In this document: positions 25,931 through 36,648 of the stretch, in pieces | Layout of the letters: each line of letters opens with the position of its first letter | How positions within the stretch are numbered: position 1 is the first letter of the stretch | Assembly (NCBI GenBank): GCA_013398175.1 | Contig: VZRZ01006181.1 | Location: forward strand, 3,098,032 to 3,162,031 | Reading direction: 5' to 3' | Length of the DNA: 64,000 nt | DNA from: Climacteris rufus | Taxonomy: Eukaryota > Chordata > Aves > Passeriformes > Climacteridae | Program-made: the position numbers and the translations under genes | Notes under the pieces: model-generated | Seen by the model: the letters and a program-made list of their open reading frames with translations, nothing else | What the model was told of the DNA's origin: nothing | Databases searched by the model: none

Positions 25931-27987
25931 AGTTTGTGCTTTTTTGGTCTGGATAAGGCTTTTATTTTTGCACTAAGTATGACTGCACTGCACTGCATTG
26001 CACTACTGAAATGTATTTACATGTGGTGGGATTGGAAGGGGCCAATTAAGCAGGAAGGGAGAAGAGAAAGGGATAGGCACAGAAAACAGGATGTACTATA
26101 AATCTGACCAGGTTGAAAGAGAATTGGTGTTACCTTTATTTTAAGCAAGTAGTCAGACACTGAGACAGCTGTGTTAGATACCTTCTGTTAAAATAAATAA
26201 ATAAAGCACTATGAGGCATCACGAGTTTCTGGGTGCTACAGATCTTTTCCCCTCTTTTTGTAGACAGTGTTCTTTGGGGCTGTGAGAAAGTTAAGAGAAC
26301 TGCTCATTGTGCAAGGCTTCACCATAAAGACACCAATTCCTAGTTCAGATGTCTAAGCTTGCATTGTTGGATAGATCTCTTCAAGAGGTTTGACTATGAT
26401 TAGCATCCCTTCAGTATAAGCATGATCTCTCAGCTCAAGAAGTGAAGCCACAAAGCAGACTTACCAAAGGGGAAGGTCACTGAAATAAAGCACGTCTTTC
26501 CGAGGCTGTTATGGGAACAGTGCAATAAACAGTCACCCTGAACACTCAATTACAGGTGTTCCAGTCAAGCTTTGGGGTAGAGGAAGCAGGAGGGACATTT
26601 GGGCAAGAAAGGGTGGTGTGGAATTCAGTACATACAGAAAAGTTCATGCTTAGGCAAAGGTGGTCTCTAGCATTTTAAGAACTTCTCTCTGATTTTGCTC
26701 CTTAAACAGATAGTTTAGCATTGTGAAGGCTTTCAGCTGGAACCAAATGGAATCCTAAGTTGGAAAATGTTTTACAGTCAAGATGCATGTTGGCCTATGC
26801 CTTGGTCATTAATTTTGTAACAAACATAATATGATAAAAACTAAAGCAGTAGTAATGTGCGGCAATATCCATCTCTGCTGCAGCTCTTTGTGATCTATAA
26901 ACTCTCAAAATTTTGTGTTGAATCTCTTCAGTAAGCCTATAATTGCAACTTCAGCCAGATGGTAGAAGAGGATCATGATAAATGCTCTGTAGAGCAACTG
27001 GAAGAAGAATGTAAAACATGAGTGCATCTGCTTTGGTCCTGTAGAGGAGGGATCACCTGTCTGACATACGAAGAGGTTTCACAGACAAAAAGGGGGAGAC
27101 ACTCATCCAGTTGCTAAGAAAAGACTAGAGTAATTGGGGCATGAGAAATCTACTCATGTCCTGAATTTCTCCTTAGACTTGAAACAAAGATATTTTGGCT
27201 TCATTAGTACCAAGACATGGGTAGTACAGACCTTTCACAGAGTGCACAATGCAAAGCAGATTGTTGCTGGTCAGTCGGTTGGGCTGCCTCGTTTGAGAAG
27301 TGTCAAGAACTAGGAAGGAGTGGTAGAGAAGAGGCAGGTGTTGGTTGGAAAGGAACAAGTCTGTCTGGATTCAGGAGAGACTGTGGAGTTAAGGATGTGT
27401 TTTGCTGATGAGCTTTGAGATTTCCACTCTTAGATTTCAGCCATCCTGGCTTGAAAGGACTGGAAGAGAAGAACTGGAGATATGCCCTGATGTACTGTTA
27501 GATTAACTACTGAATGACTCTTCCCTTGAAAGCAAGCAGGACAATGGAACACGCAGTCTCTTTCTTTGCCATCTGCAGGAGCCCTCTAAGATGAAAACCA
27601 CTGGAAGGTCATCTTCCAGTAATGAGTCAGTGGATGCCCAGCAAAAGCACAGTTCATTTGAGAGCTAGCATAATACAGAGACAGGAGAGCACCTTTGTTT
27701 TGTAAAGTGGCATTTACTTCTGGAAGAGTAGTGACAGCTACAGAGTCATGATATGGGAGGAAATGAAGTCTGTCTGCTGAAGTTAATTCATGTAATGAGC
27801 CAATACTCCTGTTTCTTGCTTAGGTGAGTTTTTCTTTGTTTCCTTGTTTAAGGCAGCTGCATATATTGCTACTGTCAGAGTGGATTTGCGTGATCAAAGA
27901 GGAGTAATGGACTGCTCCAGAAAAAAAAAGTGAAGCTGAGGGTTTACTGAGCCTGCTGTGTCCAGAGTGCCTTTCCTGCTGTGGTAA

Positions 27988-27993
27988 AATAAA
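27988..27993 (+). terminator. ZBTB20: Candidate internal poly(A) signal (AATAAA)
   Basis: AATAAA followed within 15-35 bases by GT/T-containing text (ctgtagtttgagctgttctg). It could define an intermediate 3' UTR isoform. No direct evidence of use. Confidence 0.25.
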
Positions 27994-30541
27994 GAACTTC
28001 TGTAGTTTGAGCTGTTCTGGCTGACTGATTGCTGCATATTCCTCCCTTGTGGTGTGACCTGATGGCAACCATATTTGGACAAGGAGAGGAACTCTGCATG
28101 TTTGCAATGCTGTGATAAGATGCCATTTGCACTAGTTTTTTTAAAGTACTGCAACCTGAAGAAGTGGGCTTTGAGCCATGCTCCAAATCCGGGTTTGAAT
28201 TCAGCCAGTTTTAACCTGGTTCCAGCTGAATCAGCTTCAACAGAACTGGTCTAGTCCATGTAAACAGGAACCAAACCATTTTTTAAAAGCCAAATTCCAG
28301 CTTATGTTCCCACTCAGTTACAGTGCTCAACCACACCAGTTCCTGGGCATAAGTGTGATTGTATAGTTTTTGTGGCTTTTAAATAAGTTGTTCCTTTTTA
28401 CATGGTCAGTTTGAAACTAGTTTAACTGGAACTACATTTAAATATAGCACAAACTCTTTTCTTTTTTTCAGCATGGTACTATAGCCCCATGTAGACAGTG
28501 CTTGACTGAAAAACCAAGGATAACTTGAGGTTTATTTTAAGAAGCCAAAACATATGTTGCTGACTAGAGATGCCGCATAACTTAATGCCCTATTTTTTCT
28601 CCAAATGGAGAAACACTAACTTCCATAATTCTCCTCCGTTTGTCATCCTGCTTCATTGTTGCACCTTTTCTCTTGAATGAAAATCCCTTTGGCCAGTGGG
28701 CTAAGATCCAAAACAGAACTTCCCTGTACTGTTAGATCACCTTGTTTTGTACGTTCCTTTTCTCAACATTGAAAAGCACTACTGAGGATCAGCTTGAGTT
28801 TTTGCTGGGACTGTGGCATAGTTATGGCTCAAGAAAATGCTAGTGATATTTTCAACATTATGGTAATTTCAGAGCTTACCCTTGAGGAAAATGTTATGTT
28901 TCAGAAGTTCCACAGAAAAAAGAAAATGCCAGGAATCACGAGGGAGCTTCAGTCAGTGCTGTAGCCAAGTTTGTAGAGAATGCATTTCTGGTGGCTGTTG
29001 ATGCTGACAATTACAACGGCAATTCAGAGGCACTAGAGAACATATGCTTTCTCATCCCTGCTGAACTAGGAGAATTTATACTAACAGAATGATCCCAGGG
29101 TAACCTGTCAGTGTTCATCACTTTTCCCCTAATGGAGGAGACTAAGCAACTTTCTCATCACTTTAGACAGTCTGAATTTGCTTCAAAACTGCTCCCAAAT
29201 GACCTGCCAGCCAGGTGCCCTCCCTCATTGATCCTAGTATCACACTGGCTGGGGATTTGTCACTTCAGCCAAGGTGACCAAGAGATAGACCTGGCCTCAG
29301 CTAGGAGCCTTTTACCTTTCCTTTTCCTTTTGGTTTTCCGTCGAACCAGGTGTGCATTTAGTGGTGAAGTAGATGTCAGGTCAGCTGTTGCTCCAGATGA
29401 AAGAATGGCAAAGCCACATGGCAACCGAGCTGCCGTTGTCCTCAAGGACACTGGTAAAGGCTCTGGTTGATGGTGTAGTTGTAAACCTACAGCTTCTGCT
29501 GCTTGCCCCTCCAAACATGTTTTGTTCAACTATGCTGTTGCCCTCGAATAAGCTTTGTGTGTGAAAAACTGAATGCGGTTGTTCTGTTGTCTGTCTTCTT
29601 TCTTCTGCATCATGGATGTGGCACCAACTTACTCTCACAACAAGCTTGAGTTTTGTTTTGCTGTTGTTATTAACATGTAATTCTACTGTAGACCAAAAAA
29701 TATGAAAAGGAAAAAAAATCAGTTTCAAGACATAAAAGACCAGTGAGTGAAAGGTGAAAAATTTAGGAAGTGAAGGTGTGAGAGAAGCAGTGGTTAACTG
29801 TGTTAAGTTAGAAATCTCAGAATAGCCTTACGTATTTCTTAACCAATGCTTACCAATCATCCAGTAGTGGGGTTAGATAGCTTTCTTGGCTCATTCGTAC
29901 CTGTATCCTAATATATATATATATATTTTTTGTTTTTGTTTCTTTGGTATTGCTGTTGCACATCATGTTGTCTTTTATAATGCCTGATTTTTATTGTATT
30001 GTACTTTATCAGTCTGTTTTGGTTTTGTTTTGAAGGATGGGAAAAGTAATGTTTCCTTTTTGTTTTGAATTTTTGAGAAAAAAATGCACTGGAAGTAAAC
30101 ACAAACACATTTTGCTATTTGAAAAAAAGGAAAACACACAGCCACGCAGTGGAAAAGGCTAAGAAAAAGCTCCCCTCTTCTTTCTTGTTATGGAAGCATC
30201 CTTTAAAAGATATGCTAGAAAGAAAGCAAACAATCTCAAACAGAAGAAGAGAGAAGCCTCTTTGGTCCTAGCTCTGCAATCTGGAGTATTGTAGCACAGT
30301 TTTCTGCAGGGTTGGGCTCCTACATGGCCAACAGTCATAAAATCCTGAACCACATGGGGCAAATTCATCCCTGGTGCAAGCAGATGTAATTGCAATGAAG
30401 TCAAAGGAGGTACACAGAGGATGGATTTAGCCACATGCGTGCAAGATACAGCTGCCTTCCCCATAGTACCCAAGTCCCCACTGCTAGAGTTTATTGCTGT
30501 CAAAACAGTTGGTCTTTTGGCTGTGTTAATTGCATAATATC

Positions 30542-30560
30542 CCTTGAACGTTGTTCAAGG
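30542..30560 (+). other. Perfect 8-bp inverted repeat (hairpin)
   Basis: CCTTGAAC - GTT - GTTCAAGG: 8-bp perfect stem with a 3-base loop, in the presumed 3' UTR. A second 8-bp hairpin follows at 30676-30699. Too short for a microRNA precursor; could be an RNA-binding protein site. Confidence 0.55.
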
Positions 30561-30675
30561 TAGGCAAAACATTTTCCCACTGAATAAATCAGTTCTGGAT
30601 GCACCTTGGTGTGACACTTTCTGCCTACCAGCTTTCAGCTGTTACCCACTCCCAGCCGAGAACTGATGCGATCTA

Positions 30676-30699
30676 TTTCTGGCTTGCCTTTGCCAGAAA
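30676..30699 (+). other. Perfect 8-bp inverted repeat (hairpin)
   Basis: TTTCTGGC and GCCAGAAA flank an 8-base loop. About 115 bases downstream of the CCTTGAAC hairpin, making a pair of stem-loops within 160 bases. No family match is known to me. Confidence 0.5.
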
Positions 30700-30825
30700 A
30701 ATGGACTTGACTATTAAGCATAGTAAAACTTTTGCATATTTAACTACTATGATCCAGAAATGACCCTTGCACTTTTAAGGCATATGGAAACATCCTCTCT
30801 GTCTTTCAAAATGGAAAGAGTTCTT

Positions 30826-30895
30826 TGCGAGCGAAACGCCACGTGCGCGCACACACCCACGCGCGGTCCCGGGGCTCCCCACCCCAAATTCTTCC
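30826..30895 (+). other. CpG-dense patch with E-box in the AT-rich 3' UTR
   Basis: A roughly 70-base stretch contains many CpGs (gcgagcgaaacgccacgtgc, then gcgcg and cgcgcgg) and a CACGTG E-box at 30840-30845. It is surrounded by strongly AT-rich DNA. It could be a small regulatory element or a conserved RNA segment; no gene is seen here. Confidence 0.4.
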
Positions 30896-33800
30896 CGGAT
30901 CTTTCTGTGCCCAGCAGTGTCCTGTCTCCATAGTGCCTGGCTGTTTGAGTGCAGCGGGGCAGAGACTCGTGTTGAGATGAATGCAGAAAGCATACATTTT
31001 AAAAGACAGATGATTTTCCTGTTATGCCAGCATCTTCAAATCCCCATATCAGCTGATGGTTTCCCTAACCTGACGACTTTCAATCAGTTGTTGAAACATT
31101 GGCTTTCTCTGTTTTGTTTTCTAAGGAGGGAATGTGGGGTGGGGAGAATAATGAGGTGTTGTTTGTAACTTCACAGTCCTGATAGTTGGTTTTTATCTTC
31201 CATATTTTATGCAAAAACAGACATTATAAGTCAATAAATAATTGTGCCCTAGGTTGAAAGTTAAGTGTTCAGGAAAGGAAAAAAATGGTTGGCATTTTTC
31301 TACATTTTTGTGAAGACTCTTTTGGAAAGGAAGGGTACATATTTTTGTTGTGTAGTATTTTCTATTTTTGAATGCATTTTCTTGGTACAAGACTGTTTTG
31401 TGGAATTTTTTTTCTTTTTGGTGAACACATTATTTAAAAAAAAAAAAGAAAAGAAAGAAAAAATTAATTGAAAAGTTTGCCCTTAAGGATATGCTGCAGT
31501 TTTGAGGTTTAACATTAAAAAAAACATTCAAGGCGCGTGTTAAAAGTTGGGGAATTGTATTGTTGGGAGTTTTTTTGTAATTGTTACAAGAAGAAGTTTG
31601 TAGCCACTGCTGTTTATTTTGTTTCAGATGAGTAAGTAAAGGGATTGTTCTTGTGTTATTCTTTTTTAAAAAAAAGTTATTTATGAAATGTCACAAACAC
31701 TGGACTGTGAGTTTGTAGGGAAGCATTTTACCACCCTGTGTCTTCATAGAGCTGTTGGTGATCCTACTTCTCATTACTCTGCCTTATGATTTCCTGAGCA
31801 AATTTAGAGGGGATAGCAGGAACCGGAGAGAGAAACTAAATGCATTTTTGAGTCATAGACTCGGGGGGAAATTACAAAACAGTGTTTTGGAATTCTAAAG
31901 CTGGACCATCAGCTCTACTCCTTCTCCTGTCTGCCACGGGAATGAGCAAGGCTTCCAGTCACTGGAGGAGAAAGAAAACTCATGGTACCTGAACGTGGCA
32001 GTGAGCAAGGGGTAGGTGACTGAGAGACAGGATGCTCATAATGACCTCTGTAAATGACATCCGTTTCTCAGTCAACAGCTCCCTTGGTTTGCCCTCATCC
32101 TGCCAGTGGCTTTTGTGGACAACTCACTAGCCCAATTGAAACCATGATGTTGGCTGGTGTTTTCAGTCACTGATCAAGCCTTTTTGGGCACCCCAGCAGT
32201 GGGAGTGACCAACGGGGAACACTACTCAGTTTGATCACTGGTCTGTATTTGAGGAGAAGTAGAGGCTGAGGGTGACCAAAGAGGTGTGCCATGTTCTCAG
32301 TGTTTGAAAAACAGGCTTAAAAGACTAAAGCAGTGCTCCAGGTACTCATGGGATTGGAGAAAAGGGAAGGAGGAAGACACCAACAGCCATAACAAAAACT
32401 GGAGATATGTAACTGGGCTACATTCGAGACCAACCAGACTCTTTTCCTTCCTGGACAATAATGCAGCCAAATCTTGAGACTGTCAAGCAGACAGAAAGCT
32501 GAATGTGGCCTTCATTTCTCCTGCCTTTCCTTTTTATTCTCCCACTTCCTTTGCCCTGAGATTTCTTCTCAGTGAGCACCCGCTCCACTGAGCACTTTTT
32601 TGCCCTCCACCTAAACTGCCCCTGCTTTCAAAATGTGGGTTCAGTCAGGACTGAGTAAAATCATGTGCCTTCTTTTTCCCCTTTTGTAATTATACCAGCC
32701 TCCTCCCCTTCCCCAAGTTACACGTGTGAGAGACAACAGGAGGAGGCTCTTCAGAAGTGCTACTTGTCTATAGGTGTCCAGCAAATCAGTAAGGTGGTGC
32801 TGAGAGGAAGGGGAGCAGGGAGATATTATTAGCTCCTTTCCCTTTCCACACGTAGCAGATGTGGAAACACCCTCCACCACCAGCTCCTCAGACACTCCTC
32901 TCTCCTGCAGTGCAGCAGTAGTGAGCATGTGGTGGCTCTTCTCTCCCATTTCTATCCTAACTTTGTGAAGCACTCACTCGATTTCAATTCATGCCGTTTT
33001 CAAGCAGTCACATTGACAAGACAAATGCAGTTTGTGGCCTTATCAAGATGACTAAACCACTAAAATAAAAAAAAAGGCAACTCATTTCCCGCCCAAGGTT
33101 TGTGTCACTTCTAAAAACCCAGTCCATAGCAGTTTAGACTCCTTTAATCTCAGTCCATTTTAGTGATGGTGGCTGAAGTGACTAGCCTAGAGCTTAAATG
33201 CTGGACCATCTGATCTCATGTTTTCTTTGCTATTCCCCCTCCTGTCTGCTTGCTTTTCTCATTTTCAGCTATACTCTCTGCTTTGCGAGGCAGCCCTAGC
33301 CTTTGGTGAAAGGAGAGAGGAGCCAGTGGGATCCTGGCACAGGGAAGGTAGTGCATGGACCTTTTAGCAGGAGAAGGATATACTGGCTGCCACAGCAAAT
33401 GCATGTTATGATGGGCTGACTGCAGTGTTTTTAGGGCAAATAAACCACACCCAGTTACTGGAACATAACTTGTTCCCAGGTCAGAACCATGGAGACAAAA
33501 GAGCACGGTGGCACAATGGAAAAGCAGCTTGCAATTCACAGCTGCTCGTGGGCAAAGACAGGGACCTAACTGCTACCTGGCTTCTCTTCACACTTCCCCA
33601 CTACACAGTCAGTGTCCCTGACTCCATGGAGGAGCCAAATTTGCTGTAGAAGCTTTTCTGTTTGTAAGAGTCAGCACCAAGCAGCCCCTGAGAGGTGTCT
33701 GTCTGGCAGGCAAGCACAAGGGTGGGCACCCACCTGCGCTGTTTCTCTGCAGAACAGGAAGCTCCACACAGGCTTTCCTGGAGCTTGCCCTTCAGAAATC

Positions 33801-35479
33801 CACCTGTAAAACCTGTAGCACCTGGGTGACAGCAATGAGAAATCCCTCGATTGCTTCCATAAATGATCCAGTAACTGAAAACATTGTTGATGGGGAATTG
33901 GAAATTTATTCTTTAGGCTGGGCTCTAAAGCCAGGGAGGAGCAGCACAGGAATGGTGTAGTTATTCCCCCTCTCCCAATTAAAAAGTCTGCATGTGTGCA
34001 CATACAAACAAGAGAAAGGGTGCATTCTTACCCATCATTGGTGCTGATGGACTTAAAACTTTTGTCCAAGGCCTACTTCTGACACATCTAGAAGAGTAGA
34101 CTCTTATCACATGCAATATTTCCCCCCAAAAAAGGGAGGGAGGGGGAGGAGAGTAGTGTGGGCAGTTGGGATTGTTAGGGTTGGATTATTTTGCATCTTT
34201 TGTAAAGCTGTAATTTTAACAGTGCCTTATTCCTAATAGATGCTGGCACTTGGGACACACACACGATAAATGACAGAACTAGGGAGAGTCAGATGGGTAC
34301 ATCCGTAAGACAGAGGTCATTAATCATTGTAAAGGAAGCTGTATTGGGAATGACACAACTGTGTCAGAATTGAAAACAGTTCAAATATTCAACCTCTAAA
34401 GCAATTTCCCTCCCACCACCTCCTGCCTTTCCTTCTTGCCAATGGTGCTGCCCAAGAATAGCTGCCTACACCGAGGCCTGTCACTGCCCCATTTGCTTTT
34501 GGCGTTGTCAAGTCCAAGGAGTTTAGCATGGTCATGCTTTCCACTGCAATCGTTTTCCATGGGGTATGTGAATGCCAGTTATTTTGCTTTAAATGCACTT
34601 TAAAAAAAAATCAAATCAAAGCTCCAGACTGTTTCAAATACATAGGGGAAGACAGTGCATATGTGTTTGAACCCAGTTGACTTTATCTCCAGTTCAAATG
34701 TACTCCATGCAGTGTGTATGTATAGAACAATGTGTATGCATACAAACACACACGTCAACCTTAAATATCAGCAGACTAACCTTTCTCCTTAAGCTCATGA
34801 AACCAGATGCTACACAAACACAGCAGCAGCAGAGGAATTACGGTTGGGCTCTTGAAACAGATCACAAAAAATAAAAACAACTACTTGGTCCTTTCTGTAC
34901 GTTCAATAATTACAGAAGGAATTGGGTTGTAACCAGAATAAAAAGGAACGGTGCTAAATGAAAGAATGGGCAAAAAAAAAAAANACATTATGCACTATAA
35001 AAAAAAAAAAAAAGACAAAAACAAAAACTCAGCCCAATAATGCAGTTTGACTTCTATGCTAATTCTCACATTGGGTGGGTTTGTTATTTTTTTCTTTTGG
35101 TTTATATGAAAATGAAATTGCGTCTAAACTAATCTACCAGAATGATAACAAAAAAACCAACAAAGCAAGCAAACAAAAATGCATCCTGCCCTGAGGAAGC
35201 TCTTATTTATGGAGGATGTCAGAAATCTCAAAACTCTTGGCCTTGCTCTCACATACCACATGCTCAATCAGTCCTTTTTTTAAAATGTCTGAAACTGAAA
35301 AAAAAAAAAATAAATAAAAACTAAAAAAAAAAAGAAAAAAAAAGAAAAGAAAAAATAAACACACTTTTTGAAGCACCTTATGTGGCTTCCCATTCCAGGA
35401 GTGGGAGCTGCCTTTTTTTCTTTGAGCACCTTACTGATGTGTTAATGCTATCTGCTGTCTTTTTGTTCCCCGTGGGCTG

Positions 35480-35965
35480 AGTGGCTGCTGTGAGCACGGG
35501 CAGGGCCGTGCGGGGGCCGGGGGTGCACGGGCACTCCCAGGCGCATCCATCCGCGCTCCCATTCCTTGCGGCGCTGGATAGAACCCAGGCCGAAATGTCT
35601 TGGTTGGTCTTTGCTCTGTTGCATGGACGGGAGCTGAATGGTGGAGGGGAGAGCACACCCACTCTTGTGTGCGGGTGTAAAAAATAAAAATTGGACATTT
35701 TCTCCCTGGGGACAAAGGAATTCCCAACAGTCGACAGATGCCGAGTGAATGGGAAACTGCACCCAGGCCTAAATCCTGAAGTCTTTATGCCGGCAACCGG
35801 TGACGATGACCTCGGGCGTCGTCTTGCCAACGTGGAGACTTCAGGATGTGGTCCCAGGTGGCAGAGCTCCTGCGCAGGACGCGGATCCCTGCGGGCACCG
35901 GCGCGCTGCCGTGGCCGTACGTGTGACAGAGCCCCAGCCGCCCGCCCAGCCCTGCACGCACTGCT
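35480..35965 (+). other. GC/CpG-rich block near the end of the presumed 3' UTR
   Basis: About 480 bp of GC- and CpG-rich sequence between long A-rich tracts. It contains several chance ORFs on both strands that share no family signature. It includes a G-run cluster (35498-35531) and ends beside a (CA)10 repeat. It may be a small CpG island or a conserved structured UTR region; I cannot assign a function. Confidence 0.5.
35498..35531 (+). promoter_or_regulatory. G-run cluster / G-quadruplex motif
   Basis: Six runs of 3-5 G spaced by 2-6 bases on the transcript strand, fitting the G3+N1-7 pattern. It is the third such motif in the presumed 3' UTR and lies within the GC-rich block. Confidence 0.5.
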
Positions 35966-35970
35966 GCCTG

Positions 35971-35990
35971 CACACACACACACACACACA
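35971..35990 (+). repeat. (CA)10 microsatellite
   Basis: A perfect dinucleotide repeat at the edge of the GC-rich block. CA repeats in RNA are known hnRNP L targets; relevance here is speculative. Confidence 0.95.
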
Positions 35991-36370
35991 CCCCACAACT
36001 GTACAGGCATCTCTCCAGAAACATGGTTTGTGACGATGTGAAGAGCAGGTCAAAAGTTTTGAGGGGTTAAGTTCCTTTTTTTTCTCTCATTATACTCTGT
36101 AAATGGTATGTCAGTTATCAAAAACAAGCAAATAGAAAATTGTTTAAAAAAAAAAATACCTTGCATACGCCTTTTCTATCAAGTGCTTTAAAATATAGAA
36201 TAAATACACACATCCTGCCAGTTTTTTCTTACAGTGAGAGTATCCTTACCTGCCATTTAATATTAGCCTCGTATTTTTCTCACGTATATTTACCTGTGAC
36301 TTGTATTTGTTATTTAAAACAGGAAAAAAAAATAAAAAAAGAAAATTAACTGTAGCGCTTCATTATACTA

Positions 36371-36389
36371 TATTATTATTATTATTATT
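36371..36389 (+). repeat. (TAT)n trinucleotide repeat
   Basis: A perfect TAT/ATT repeat of about six units, about 80 bases before the first terminal poly(A) signal. Confidence 0.9.
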
Positions 36390-36468
36390 GTGACATTTTG
36401 GAATACTGTGAAGTTTTATCTCTTGCATATACTTTATACGGAAGTATTACGCCTTAAAAAAATACGGA

Positions 36469-36474
36469 AATAAA
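36469..36474 (+). terminator. ZBTB20: ZBTB20 poly(A) signal, first of a terminal pair
   Basis: Canonical AATAAA within 'ggaaataaattttaca', followed by a GT/T-rich downstream element (ggtttctgttttgtgtgg, about 36483-36500). Cleavage is expected near 36485-36495. Signal plus downstream element is the best-formed 3' end in the AT-rich block, supporting the end of the ZBTB20 transcript here. Confidence 0.65.
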
Positions 36475-36642
36475 TTTTACAAGGTTTCTGTTTTGTGTGG
36501 AAGAGTAATTGATGTTGCTAAGAATGATGTTTGTTTTTTTGTTTTTTTTTTTTTAACGTTACCAGCACTTTTTTTGTAAGTTTCACTTTCTGAGGTATTG
36601 TACAAGTTCACACTGTTTGTGAAGTTTGAATATGAAGGAATA

Positions 36643-36648
36643 ATTAAA
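36643..36648 (+). terminator. ZBTB20: ZBTB20 poly(A) signal, second of a terminal pair
   Basis: Variant ATTAAA inside 'aataattaaaaaa', followed by a strong GT-rich element (ggtgtctttgtgtgtttctt, about 36672-36691). Cleavage near 36660 is plausible. It sits 174 bases after the AATAAA site. Both may be used as tandem sites. Confidence 0.55.

Noticed and set aside
35378..36010. 210-codon minus-strand ORF in a GC-rich block
   Set aside because: Low-complexity Arg/Ala/Pro/Cys composition and overlap with a CA repeat; several overlapping ORFs in other frames indicate chance in GC-rich DNA.
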